Notes under the pieces: generated by a model
The model's database searches: none
Seen by the model: the letters and a program-made list of their open reading frames with translations, nothing else
What the model was told of the DNA's origin: nothing
Shown here: piece after piece, positions 33,208-41,736 of the stretch
Numbering within the stretch: position 1 is the stretch's first letter
Layout: each line of letters starts with the position of its first letter
From: Lentisalinibacter sediminis
GTDB lineage: Bacteria; Pseudomonadota; Gammaproteobacteria; Steroidobacterales; Woeseiaceae
NCBI RefSeq assembly: GCF_040706615.1
Contig: NZ_JAPDRF010000003.1
Location: 372,001 to 436,000 of the forward strand
Reading direction: 5' to 3'
DNA: 64,000 nucleotides
Program-made: the position numbers and the translations under genes

Positions 33208-33352
33208 CCCTGACTCCCTTCGCTGCCGACAAGGTTCTGCGGGATTCTGCGCCGCGGCGGGCGGCAATTCAAACGGGCGGCGATCCGCTGGCGGCTGGTT
33301 AGCCGTCACTGTCGAATGAGCGGCACCCTGGCGGCAGTTCGCGTTCCGCCAC

Positions 33353-33377
33353 AAAAAAGCGGCCCCAGTGGGGCCGC
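33353..33377 (-). terminator. Intrinsic terminator
   Basis: Minus strand GCGGCCCC-ACT-GGGGCCGC then TTTTTTG. It is 215 bp past the stop of the aspartoacylase-family gene, a long 3' region for an operon end. Confidence 0.9.
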
Positions 33378-33591
33378 GGTGTCCATCGTCGTGACGGGAT
33401 CAGTGCATCGTGTTCCCCCGCCCCAGTGTTTACCTGAAGGTCGTATACCCGGCACGCGACGGTCGATGAAATTTTTGGAATTTGAAAGGTGGCAGAAACC
33501 CCACGAAGTGTCAAATTTCAGGCGCAGAAAGCCATCAGCCTGTCGCGGCAGTGCAACATAATCGACCGCCGCACGGATACCGCATAACCCC
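33378..33591. other. Intergenic region; possible small RNA or long 3' UTR
   Basis: No protein gene is seen. On the minus strand it holds a TTGACA hexamer (33509-33514), AT-richer than its neighbours, and ends at the terminator. No good -10 sits 16-18 bp downstream of TTGACA, so a separate promoter is not established. GGGGGAACACG in front of ATG CAC TGA (minus strand, near 33410) is a two-codon frame of no clear meaning. Confidence 0.3.
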
Positions 33592-34641
33592 TCATCCCGT
33601 TGCCGGTTCGTCGCCGCCGTGCCCGCGGTGAAACTCCTCCACGCTGCGGGCGACCCGCGTGGGCTGATCGAAGGCTGCAACGTGCACAATGGCGTCGCCT
33701 TCGTGCGCCAGCGGGAGTTTCGACAGGCCGATGACCACGCCGTCGTCGGCCGCAAGGATGACGGTGTCCGATGAACCGAGGGGATCGCGCACGTTGGCGA
33801 TCACGTCGCCCTTCTTCACGTAATCGCCGAGCCGCACGGCGGCGTGCACGATGCCGCTCTGCGGCGAGCGGATCCATCCGCTGTCGAGCGCGGTGACCGG
33901 CCTGGATTCGCGGCGCTTCGACTTCCCGGCAGGCAGCATCCCGAGGCGGCGCATCACCTGCAGAATGCCGCGTACGCCGGCGCGGATGGCGAGCTCGTCG
34001 AAGCGAAGGGCCTCCCCCGCCTCGTAAAGGAGGAGCGGCACGTCGCGGCTCGCCGCCAGCTCGCGCAGTGAACCCTCCCGCACCGACGCGTTGATCATCA
34101 CCGGCACACCGAAGGCGCTGGCGAGTTCGCGCGTCTCCTCGTGATCCAGGTCGGCACGGATCTGCGGCAGGTTGGCGCGATGGATGGCGCCGGTATGCAG
34201 ATCGATGCCGTAGTCGGCCTTGTCCACGATCTCGGTGACAAACAGGTTCGCCAGCCGCGCGGCCGCCGAGCCTCTCTCGCTGCCCGGGAAGGAGCGGTTC
34301 AGATCGCGGCGGTCCGGCAGGTAGCGCGACATGTTCAGGAAGCCGAGTACGTTGACCACCGGCACCGCCAGCAGCGTACCGCGGAGGCTGCGCAGCGTGC
34401 GCAGCTTCAGCAGGCGGCGGATGATCTCCACCCCGTTGATCTCGTCGCCGTGCACTGCGGCCGAGACGAACAGCACCGGGCCTGCCCGGCGGCCGTTGAT
34501 GACCTGCACGGGCATGGTCATCTCCGTGTGGGTATAGAGATCCGCCGCCGGCAGGTCGATGCTCGCACGCTCGCCGGGCCCTACGCCATGACCACCGATT
34601 TCGATGGGGCGGCCCGTCGCCCCGCGCCGGTCAGCCGACAC
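33592..34641 (-). CDS. Succinylglutamate desuccinylase/aspartoacylase-family zinc hydrolase
   Basis: This 349-aa protein starts at a GTG (34641) that overlaps the rimK end by 11 bp. It has the zinc-binding VSAAVHGDEINGVEII (HxxE) and IDLHTGAIHRANLPQIR with the third His ligand, and a C-terminal beta domain with DYVKKGDVIANVRDPLGSSD. The family deacylates N-acyl amino acids. In this operon with rimB and rimK a role in removing or trimming glutamate chains, or in processing acylated amino acids, is an inference. Followed after 215 bp by an intrinsic terminator. Confidence 0.85.
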   Translation of the reverse strand: MSADRRGATGRPIEIGGHGVGPGERASIDLPAADLYTHTEMTMPVQVINGRRAGPVLFVSAAVHGDEINGVEIIRRLLKLRTLRSLRGTLLAVPVVNVLGFLNMSRYLPDRRDLNRSFPGSERGSAAARLANLFVTEIVDKADYGIDLHTGAIHRANLPQIRADLDHEETRELASAFGVPVMINASVREGSLRELAASRDVPLLLYEAGEALRFDELAIRAGVRGILQVMRRLGMLPAGKSKRRESRPVTALDSGWIRSPQSGIVHAAVRLGDYVKKGDVIANVRDPLGSSDTVILAADDGVVIGLSKLPLAHEGDAIVHVAAFDQPTRVARSVEEFHRGHGGDEPATG

Positions 34642-35536
34642 CTTTGGTCTTCGTCTTGCCCGGCTTCGCGTTGTTCTCGATGAAGCCGATGATCAATCCC
34701 GCGACGTCCTTGCCCGTGGCCGCCTCGATGCCTTCCAGCCCGGGCGAAGAATTCACTTCCATCACCACCGGGCCGTGGTTGGAGCGCAGGATGTCCACAC
34801 CGGCAACGTTCAGACCCATGATCTTCGCGGAACGCACGGCGGTGGAGCGCTCCTCCGGCGTGATGCGCACCAGCGAGGCGGAACCACCCCGGTGCAGGTT
34901 GGAGCGGAACTCGCCCTCCTTGCCCTGGCGCTTCATCGACGCGACCACCTTGCCGCCCACCACGAGGCAGCGGATATCCGCGCCGCCCGCCTCGGCGATA
35001 AACTCCTGGACCAGAAAGTTCGCATTCAGCCCGCGGAACGCCTCGATGACGCTGGTGGCCGCCTTGCGGGTCTCGGCCAGCACAACGCCGACGCCCTGGG
35101 TGCCTTCCAGCAGCTTGATGACCACCGGCGCGCCGCCGGTCATTTTCAGCACATCCTCGGTGTCATCCGGCGAATTGGCGAATCCCGTGACCGGCAGGCC
35201 GATGCCGCGGCGCGAGAGCAGCTGCAGGGAACGCAGCTTGTCCCGCGAGCGACTGATGGCCACCGACTCGTTCAGCGGGAAGACCCCCATCATCTCGAAC
35301 TGGCGCAGCACCGCGGTGCCGTAGAACGTCACCGAGGCGCCGATGCGCGGTATCACCGCGTCGAAGCCCTTCAGCGTGGCGCCCTTGTAGTGCACCGACG
35401 GCTTGTGCGACGTGATGTCCATGTAGCAGCGCTGGTGGTCGATCACGTGCATCTCGTGGCCGCGCTCCTCGCCCGCCTCCATCAGTCGTCGGGTGGAGTA
35501 GATCGAGCGCCTGCGCGAGAGTATTGCGATCTTCAA
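34631..35536 (-). CDS. rimK: RimK: ATP-grasp ribosomal protein S6 glutamate ligase
   Basis: The 301-aa protein starts MKIAILSRRRSIYSTRRLME and has the ATP-grasp segments GGAPVVIKLLEGTQGVGVVL, NFLVQEFIAEAGGADIRCLV and VAGVDILRSNHGPVVMEVNS SPGLEGIEAATG. This is the RimK pattern at normal length. RimK adds glutamates to the C-terminus of ribosomal protein S6 (and makes poly-glutamate), altering ribosome output. It lies 46 bp after rimB and overlaps the aspartoacylase-family gene, so the three appear co-transcribed. Confidence 0.95.
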   Translation of the reverse strand: MKIAILSRRRSIYSTRRLMEAGEERGHEMHVIDHQRCYMDITSHKPSVHYKGATLKGFDAVIPRIGASVTFYGTAVLRQFEMMGVFPLNESVAISRSRDKLRSLQLLSRRGIGLPVTGFANSPDDTEDVLKMTGGAPVVIKLLEGTQGVGVVLAETRKAATSVIEAFRGLNANFLVQEFIAEAGGADIRCLVVGGKVVASMKRQGKEGEFRSNLHRGGSASLVRITPEERSTAVRSAKIMGLNVAGVDILRSNHGPVVMEVNSSPGLEGIEAATGKDVAGLIIGFIENNAKPGKTKTKGVG

Positions 35537-35582
35537 GATAGGAGTCCTCCTTCGCCGCCGGCATTCTCCGCCGGCAGCCCGT

Positions 35583-36068
35583 TCAACGTGTCTTCCTGCG
35601 CCTTCTGGCCGCGTCGATGCGCGCGGGCCGCCCGCCGGTGAGATAGGAGCGGCCGGGATCCACGAGCATGTGTCCGCGCAGCGCCGTCCTGCCCAACAAC
35701 ATACGGAAACGCATGTCGGAACGCGAGGTCAGCGTCACCTCGATGGGCCAGACGAGCTCCGGCGAGAGCGCGAGCGTGGTTGTAATCACCACCCGGTGCT
35801 GGCGGTGGCCGATGGAGCTGCGCACGCCGCGCCGGTCGACCACGTCGGCGGTACAGACCACCTCCAGTTCGTCGGAGCGATGCTGCGGATGGACCAGGAA
35901 GCGCACGCGCTCCCGGCCCTCCTCCTCGAAGTGCTCGATGTCCAGCGCGTGCAGCGTGGAGGTGCGCGCGCCCGTGTCCACCTTGGCCTTGATGCGGCTC
36001 AGGCCCAGATCCGGCAAGTCGAGATATTCACGCCAGCCCACGATCCAGGGCGCGTCCTGTCTGCTCAT
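35583..36068 (-). CDS. rimB: RimB-type ATP-dependent zinc protease
   Basis: This 161-aa protein starts MSRQDAPWIVGWREYLDLPD, with the pepsin-retropepsin-like motif IKAKVDTGARTSTLHALDIE (DTGA active site) and RSDMRFRMLLGRTALRGHML VDPGRSYLTG. It is the DUF785/RimB family, located next to rimK in many gammaproteobacteria; RimB in Pseudomonas affects RimK activity or removes added glutamates. Normal family length. Divergent from the FAH gene with a 112-bp gap. Confidence 0.9.
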   Translation of the reverse strand: MSRQDAPWIVGWREYLDLPDLGLSRIKAKVDTGARTSTLHALDIEHFEEEGRERVRFLVHPQHRSDELEVVCTADVVDRRGVRSSIGHRQHRVVITTTLALSPELVWPIEVTLTSRSDMRFRMLLGRTALRGHMLVDPGRSYLTGGRPARIDAARRRRKTR

Positions 36069-36180
36069 GTGGTCGGATTGTGGTCCAATTGCGGCTGCCC
36101 GGCTTCCTGTCTACCATGCTTCGCCCGGATTCCACAATTCATCGGACCAGTCACCCGCGACACGCGTACAGGGGAATCAC

Positions 36181-37158
36181 ATGAAACTCGCCAGCCTCAG
36201 GAGAGGGCGCGACGGCCGGTTGATCGTCGTCAGCCGCGACCTGAAACGGGCCGTCGCCGCGGACGGCATCGCCGCCACCCTCCAGGACGCACTGGACGAC
36301 TGGGAGACCGCCGCGCCGCGCCTGCAGGCGCTCTCCGACACGCTGCGCGATGGCAACGCAGACGGTGCCTTCGATCTGGATACGGCCGACCTCGACGCAC
36401 CGCTGCCGCGCGCCTACCACTGGGTGGACGGCAGCGCCTACGTCAACCATGTCGAGCTGGTGCGCAAGGCCAGAGGCGCGGAGATGCCCGAGAGTTTCTG
36501 GCACGATCCGCTCGTCTATCAGGGCGGCTCCGACGACTTCCTCGGGCCGCTGGAAGACATACCGGTACCGGACGAGGACTACGGCATCGACATGGAGGCC
36601 GAGACGGCGGTGATCACCGACGACGTGCCGATGGGCACCGGCGCCGGCGAGGCGGCCGGCCACATCAAGCTGCTGATGCTGGTGAACGACGTCTCCCTGC
36701 GCAACCTCATCCCGGGCGAGCTGGCAAAGGGTTTCGGCTTCTATCAGTCCAAGCCCTCGACGGCTTTCTCGCCGGTGGCGGTCACGCCGGACGAGCTGGG
36801 GGAGGCCTGGCAGGACGGCACCTTCAACCTGCCGCTGGTGACCACGCTGAACGACGAGGAATTCGGCCGTCCCGAGTGCGGCGTGGACATGACCTTCAAC
36901 TTCCTGCAGCTGATCGAGCACGTGACGAAGACCCGATGCCTCGGCGCGGGCACCATCATCGGCTCCGGCACCATCTCGAACTACGACCGCAGCCGCGGCT
37001 CCAGCTGCATCGCCGAGCGCCGCATGCTGGAGACCATCGAGGACGGTGCCGCGAAGACGCCCTTCCTGCGCTTCGGCGACCGCATCCGCATCGAGATGCT
37101 CGACGCCGGGGGCAGCAGCATCTTCGGCGCCATCGACCAGAAAATCGTGAAGGCCTGA
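36181..37158 (+). CDS. Fumarylacetoacetate hydrolase-family protein (longer subtype)
   Basis: The 325-aa protein starts MKLASLRRGRDGRLIVVSRD and has the FAH fold signatures DMEAETAVITDDVPMGTG, LMLVNDVSLRNLIPGELAKG and GTIIGSGTISNYDRSRGSSC. It differs from the second FAH gene at 37824 and belongs to the subtype with an N-terminal DUF-like extension of about 110 aa. Enzymes of this family cleave carbon-carbon bonds of acylpyruvates or hydrate dienoates in aromatic degradation. Exact substrate is unknown. It is followed by the dienelactone hydrolase after 2 bp, so the two are one operon. Confidence 0.85.
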   Translation: MKLASLRRGRDGRLIVVSRDLKRAVAADGIAATLQDALDDWETAAPRLQALSDTLRDGNADGAFDLDTADLDAPLPRAYHWVDGSAYVNHVELVRKARGAEMPESFWHDPLVYQGGSDDFLGPLEDIPVPDEDYGIDMEAETAVITDDVPMGTGAGEAAGHIKLLMLVNDVSLRNLIPGELAKGFGFYQSKPSTAFSPVAVTPDELGEAWQDGTFNLPLVTTLNDEEFGRPECGVDMTFNFLQLIEHVTKTRCLGAGTIIGSGTISNYDRSRGSSCIAERRMLETIEDGAAKTPFLRFGDRIRIEMLDAGGSSIFGAIDQKIVKA

Positions 37159-37160
37159 GC

Positions 37161-37823
37161 ATGGCACACGACATCGAGCTGACGGCCGCCGACGGCCACA
37201 CCCTCGGTGCGGCCATCGCGCCGCCGGGAGGCACGCCCATCGGCGGGGTGCTCGTCATCCAGGAGATCTTCGGCGTCAACAGCCACATCCGCGACGTCTG
37301 CGACCAGTTCGCCGAGGCCGGCTTCCTGGCCGTCGCGCCGGCGGTATTCGACCGGCTCGGCAAGGACATCACCGTCGATTATGCGGACATCGACCGCGGA
37401 CGGGACCTCGTCGGGCGGCTGGAGCCGCGCCAGACCATCCTGGACCTCGCAGCCGGCATCGAGCAGGCGACACGCGGCGGCAAGGTGGGCGCGGTCGGCT
37501 TCTGCTGGGGCGGCGCGCAGGCGTACCGCTGCGCCGCCGAGCTGCCGCTGGCGGCGGCGGTGGGTTATTACGGCGGCGGCATCCACAACATGACCGATCT
37601 CACGCCCGCCTGCCCGATCATGCTCCACTACGGCGACCGGGACACCCACATCCCGATGGAACAGGTGGAGCAGGTGCGCACCGCGAATCCGGCGGCCATC
37701 GTGCACGTCTACGAGGGGGTCGGGCACGGCTTCAACTGCGACCAGCGCGGCGACTACGACCCGGAGGCGGCCTGTCTCGCTTTCGGGCGGACCACCGAAT
37801 TCCTCAAGCGCAACCTCGGCTGA
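37161..37823 (+). CDS. Dienelactone hydrolase family protein
   Basis: The 220-aa alpha/beta hydrolase starts MAHDIELTAADGHTLGAAIA and has IQEIFGVNSHIRDVCDQFAE, the nucleophile elbow VGFCWGGAQAYRC (Cys115), the acid in LHYGDRDTHIPMEQ and the His in GVGHGFNCDQRGDY. All three catalytic residues of dienelactone hydrolases are present. It would open lactone intermediates of chlorocatechol- or hydroxyquinol-type pathways, fitting with the FAH gene next door, although no ring-cleaving dioxygenase is in the window. Its TGA overlaps the convergent FAH stop region (TGATCA). Confidence 0.88.
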   Translation: MAHDIELTAADGHTLGAAIAPPGGTPIGGVLVIQEIFGVNSHIRDVCDQFAEAGFLAVAPAVFDRLGKDITVDYADIDRGRDLVGRLEPRQTILDLAAGIEQATRGGKVGAVGFCWGGAQAYRCAAELPLAAAVGYYGGGIHNMTDLTPACPIMLHYGDRDTHIPMEQVEQVRTANPAAIVHVYEGVGHGFNCDQRGDYDPEAACLAFGRTTEFLKRNLG

Positions 37824-38702
37824 TCAGTCGGGCTCCCGGCCGCTGAGGACATCCACTTCGTCCACGACGCCGTTGCGCAACACGCCGACGCCGGGGATAT
37901 CGACCTCCACCACGTCGCCCGGCTGCAGATAGACGGGCGGCTTGCGCACGTAGCCCACGCCGCCCGGCGTGCCGGTGACGATCACGTCGCCCGGCAGCAG
38001 CTCGGTGAAGGTGGAGCAATAGCCGATCAGCGCCGGCACGTCGAAGATCAGATCCGCCACCTCCGCGGACTGCATCACCGCCCCGTTCAGACGGGTCTCG
38101 AGCGTCAGCCGGGCCGGGTCGCCGATCTCGTCGGCCGTGGTGAGCCAGGGCCCGAAGCCGCCGCTGCGCGCGAAGTTCTTGCCGGCGGTGAACTGGGAGC
38201 TGTGGCGCTGGAAGTCGCGCACGCTGCCGTCGTTGAAGCAGGAGTAACCGGCGACGTGGCGCAGCGCCCCCTCCGGGGCGATGTGACGGCCGCGGCGCCC
38301 GATGATGACGGCCAGCTCACCTTCGTAGTCGAACTTGTGCGAGACGGACGGCCGCACCAGCGGCTGGCCGTGACCCACCTGGGAGCCGGGGAAGCGAGTG
38401 AAGAGCACGGGGCGTTCCGGCGCGTCGCGGCCGGTCTCCTCCACGTGCGGGCGGTAGTTGATACCGACGCAGAGAATCTTGTCCGGGTCGGTGATCACGG
38501 GCAGCAATTCCACCTCGGACAGGGCCAGGTCGGGCTCGGCGTCCGCGGCCAGCGCGTGGAGTTCGTCGATGGCATCGGCGGCCAGCACGCTCACGAGGTC
38601 CGGAAGCTCCACGCCGAGCTTGCGGCCGGCATCCACGATCCCGCCGGCGCGCACGACGCCGTAGCTCGGCCGGCCCCGGTGGCGGAAGCTCGCGATCCTC
38701 AC
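37824..38702 (-). CDS. Fumarylacetoacetate hydrolase-family protein (YcgM/FahA-like)
   Basis: The 292-aa protein is taken from GTG 38702 (MRIASFRHRGRPSYGVVRAG), which overlaps the stop of the lipocalin-like gene (GTGA); an upstream start at 38738 gives 12 extra Arg/Ala-rich residues without family similarity. It has ILCVGINYRPHVEETGRDAP, VSHKFDYEGELAVIIGRRGR with the metal ligands, and GDVIVTGTPGGVGYVRKPPV. This is the common small FAH class (acylpyruvase, 2-keto-acid decarboxylase-like). Coupled with the lipocalin-like gene. Confidence 0.9.
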   Translation of the reverse strand: MRIASFRHRGRPSYGVVRAGGIVDAGRKLGVELPDLVSVLAADAIDELHALAADAEPDLALSEVELLPVITDPDKILCVGINYRPHVEETGRDAPERPVLFTRFPGSQVGHGQPLVRPSVSHKFDYEGELAVIIGRRGRHIAPEGALRHVAGYSCFNDGSVRDFQRHSSQFTAGKNFARSGGFGPWLTTADEIGDPARLTLETRLNGAVMQSAEVADLIFDVPALIGYCSTFTELLPGDVIVTGTPGGVGYVRKPPVYLQPGDVVEVDIPGVGVLRNGVVDEVDVLSGREPD

Positions 38703-39157
38703 CCGGGCAGCCCGCCGGCCAGCGAGGCGCGGATCCACTGCAGACGGTGGCGGCGCATCTCGCCGCCCTGCAGCGGCTCCTCGGCGGACAGGATGAGACG
38801 GTCGCCGTCGAGCTCGGCCTCGCGGATCTGGGTGGTGCCGATCAGGTCCATGTTCAGCGCGAACTCCACCTCGTGGTGGACGTCGCCCTGCACCACGAAG
38901 TAGCGGCCTGCGTAGTGCATGTAACCGTCGAAGGCCCGCACCTTCTCCGCATCCGGCGCTTTCGGCACGACCGGCGTGGAGAACGAGCCCCGCTCGCGCT
39001 CGGCCAGCACGGCCGACATGTAGCCGTCCGGCGTATACAGGATCATCCCGGTGGCGTCCTCGCCGAATGGCCGGGTCACGCGGCCGGTGGCGGGGTAGCT
39101 GATCTCCCAGCGCTCGAGTTTCCAGGCGCCGACCAGGTCGTCTGCGGTTATATGCAC
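38699..39157 (-). CDS. Lipocalin-like domain protein
   Basis: This 152-aa protein starts MHITADDLVGAWKLERWEIS and has MILYTPDGYMSAVLAERERG and YMHYAGRYFVVQGDVHHEVE F, the pattern of the lipocalin-like family (Lipocalin_5/DUF-type) that binds small hydrophobic molecules in a short barrel. It has no signal peptide, so it is cytoplasmic. It is often found with FAH or dehydrogenase genes of aromatic or polyketide turnover. Four-base overlap with the FAH gene. Confidence 0.8.
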   Translation of the reverse strand: MHITADDLVGAWKLERWEISYPATGRVTRPFGEDATGMILYTPDGYMSAVLAERERGSFSTPVVPKAPDAEKVRAFDGYMHYAGRYFVVQGDVHHEVEFALNMDLIGTTQIREAELDGDRLILSAEEPLQGGEMRRHRLQWIRASLAGGLPG

Positions 39158-39291
39158 ATCATCTCCCTCGCATCCGAAGTGGATTCTTGGTCACAGACTC
39201 GGCACAGCCGCCGTCTGCCGCCCGGGAGATTGTAGCGGATGAGCCGTGCCGCTAGCCTTGCCAGCCCTGCCCCACCCGTGCGGAGATAGCC

Positions 39292-41736
39292 ATGGAGCCC
39301 GAAGCGCCGGCGCTGCCGGCCTGCCTCGAGGAAAGACGGCGCGCGCTGAACACGGCCCCGGTCCGCCGCGGACGCTACGTCCTGTACTGGATGCATCATG
39401 CCATGCGCGCCGACGAGAACCCGGCCCTGGAGACGGCGCTGGCGATCGGCGCGGCGCGCGGGCTGCCGGTGCTCGTCTATCAGGGCCTCGGCGGCCGCCA
39501 CCGCTACGACTCCGACCGCCACCACTTCTTTATCCTGCAGGGCGCGCGGGACGTCGCCCGCGCCCTGGCCGAGCGCGGCATCCGCTATGTCTTTCATCTG
39601 CCCCGGGAGGCCGCCGTCCCCTCCCCGCTGCCGCTGCTCTGCCGGGACGCGGCGGCCGTCGTCTGCGAGGAGATGCCCGTGCCGCCTTTCGACCGCTGGC
39701 AGCCGGCGCTGGCGGCGCGGATCGATTGTGCCGCGTGGGCCCTGGATGCCCGCTGCGTGTACCCGATGCCGCTGGTCGGGCGTGCCTTCGACCGGGCCTT
39801 CCGCTTCCGCGAGGCGGTGGGCCGGGAGCAGGCGGAACGGGCCGCGGCACCGTGGCCGGACGAGGCGCCGCCGAGCGTCGGGCTAGCCGATGCCGATTGC
39901 CGCGGTATGGCAGAAGTCGACGGCCTCGCCGACCACGACGACCGGGACCTGCTGGAACTCATCGCCGGCTGCGACATCGATCACGGCGTATGGCCCGTCT
40001 TCCACACGCCCGGCGGCGCCACGGCTGCGGCCGAGCGGTGGCGGCAGTTCCTTGATCAGGGGCTGGATGCTTACCATGCGCTGCGCAACGACGCCGCGAT
40101 CGAGCCGCCCGAGGGCGTCTCGCGCATGAGTGCCTACCTGCACTACGGCCAGATATCCCCGTTCCGGATGGCGCGGGATGCCGCCGCCCACAGCGGCAAG
40201 GGCGCAGACAAATTCCTGGACGAGCTGCTCGTCTGGCGGGAACTGGCGCACAACTTCTGCTACCACCGCAAAGTGCTGGAGACTCTGGACACACTGCCCC
40301 GCTGGGCCCGGGCGACACTGGAAGCCCATCGGCGCGACCCGCGCGCCCGGGATTTCTCGCCGGAGACGCTGGCCCGCGGCCGCTCGGGCGACGCGCTCTG
40401 GGACACGGCGCAGGCCTCGCTGCTCCGCCATGGCGAGCTGCACAACAATCTGCGCATGACCTGGGCCAAGGCCATCCCGTTCTGGACGCGCAGCCCGGAG
40501 GCCGCGATGGCGGCGCTGGTCGACCTCAATCACCGTTACGCCCTGGACGGCAACGACCCCAACTCCTACGCCGGCCTGCTCTGGGCGCTCGGCGCCCTGG
40601 ACCGTCCTTTCAGTCCCGAGGGCCCGGTGCTCGGCCGCATTCGTTCCAGGGACACGGCGTCCCACGCCCGTCGGCTGGATCTGGCGGCCTGCGCCCGGCG
40701 CATCGATCGCCCGGCCTCCGGGGAGCGGCTCCGCGTCGCGGTCGTCGGCGCCGGCATCGCAGGCCTGGCGGCCGCCCGCAATCTGGCCGATGCCGGCCAC
40801 GATGTGACCGTGTTCGAGAAGGCCCGCGGTCCCGGTGGCCGCACGGCGACGCGGCGCGAATCAGAGCGGCGCTTCGACCACGGCGCGCAGTATTTCACGG
40901 CGCGGGACGCGGCTTTCCGCCGCCACGTCCGCTCCTGGCGTCACGACGGCGTAGTCGGCCACTGGGCCGCGCGACTTGCCGATATCGCTGCCGACGGCTC
41001 CCTGACGTCCGCGTCCGGCGACGACCGCCTGGTGGCAACACCGGGCATGAACGCGCTGGCCCGTCATCTCGGCGCCGAACTCGACCTGCGTTTCCGCACG
41101 CAGATCGACGGCCTGGAGCGTACCGGCCGCGGCTGGCGCCTGCGGCGGGATGGTGACCAGGACACCGGCCGCTACGATGCGGTAATCGTCAGCGCACCGG
41201 CACCCCAGGCCGCCGAACTCGTCGGGCCGGCCTCGCCGGAACTGGCACGGCAGGCCGCGGCGGTTCCGTTCTCGCCCTGTCTGGCAGTGGCGGCGAGCCC
41301 GGCCGCCGCAGGACCGGCCCCTTTCGATGCGGCCTTCGTCGCGGACGCCGTCCTGGGCTGGACTGCGGCCGACCACAGCAAGCCCGGGCGCACTGGCCGA
41401 CCCACCTGGGTGCTGCACGGCACGGCCGAGTGGTCGACGGCCAGCGTCGACCTCGGGCCTGAGCAAATTATCGATGCCCTGTGCGGCCGGTTCGAGGCGC
41501 TGACCGGCATCGCGCTGGACCGCGCCACCGCCATGTTCCACCGCTGGCGCTACGCCCGGGCCGCCGCCCGGCTCACGGCAGGCGCCCTGGTCGACGAACC
41601 GCGTTCCCTAGTCGTCTGCGGCGACTGGTGTGCCGGCGGATCGCGGGTGGAGAACGCGTGGCTGTCCGGCATTGCCGCAGCCGCGCGGGTGATCGCACTC
41701 GCCGGCACCCGAGACGGATCGCCGCGCCATGAGTAG
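39292..41736 (+). CDS. Fusion of class II CPD photolyase with a renalase-like FAD oxidoreductase
   Basis: This 814-aa protein has two enzyme parts in one uninterrupted frame. Residues about 28-465 are a class II photolyase: RYVLYWMHHAMRADENPALE, SRMSAYLHYGQISPFRMARD, DELLVWRELAHNFCYHRKVL, LHNNLRMTWAKAIPFWTRSP and LNHRYALDGNDPNSYAGLLW. Residues about 479-814 are a renalase-like NAD(P)/FAD protein: RVAVVGAGIAGLAAARNLAD, FEKARGPGGRTATRRESERR FDHGAQYFTARD, and a C-terminal VVCGDWCAGGSRVENAWLSG. Photolyases are normally about 450-480 aa and act alone. The second part could supply electrons for flavin reduction or act on a nicotinamide substrate; this is inference. The downstream DUF2256 gene overlaps by 8 bp. 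Confidence 0.88.
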   Translation: MEPEAPALPACLEERRRALNTAPVRRGRYVLYWMHHAMRADENPALETALAIGAARGLPVLVYQGLGGRHRYDSDRHHFFILQGARDVARALAERGIRYVFHLPREAAVPSPLPLLCRDAAAVVCEEMPVPPFDRWQPALAARIDCAAWALDARCVYPMPLVGRAFDRAFRFREAVGREQAERAAAPWPDEAPPSVGLADADCRGMAEVDGLADHDDRDLLELIAGCDIDHGVWPVFHTPGGATAAAERWRQFLDQGLDAYHALRNDAAIEPPEGVSRMSAYLHYGQISPFRMARDAAAHSGKGADKFLDELLVWRELAHNFCYHRKVLETLDTLPRWARATLEAHRRDPRARDFSPETLARGRSGDALWDTAQASLLRHGELHNNLRMTWAKAIPFWTRSPEAAMAALVDLNHRYALDGNDPNSYAGLLWALGALDRPFSPEGPVLGRIRSRDTASHARRLDLAACARRIDRPASGERLRVAVVGAGIAGLAAARNLADAGHDVTVFEKARGPGGRTATRRESERRFDHGAQYFTARDAAFRRHVRSWRHDGVVGHWAARLADIAADGSLTSASGDDRLVATPGMNALARHLGAELDLRFRTQIDGLERTGRGWRLRRDGDQDTGRYDAVIVSAPAPQAAELVGPASPELARQAAAVPFSPCLAVAASPAAAGPAPFDAAFVADAVLGWTAADHSKPGRTGRPTWVLHGTAEWSTASVDLGPEQIIDALCGRFEALTGIALDRATAMFHRWRYARAAARLTAGALVDEPRSLVVCGDWCAGGSRVENAWLSGIAAAARVIALAGTRDGSPRHE

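Noticed and set aside
33410..33520. Independent sRNA promoter with TTGACA
   Set aside because: No acceptable -10 at 16-18 bp; kept only as a low-confidence note.
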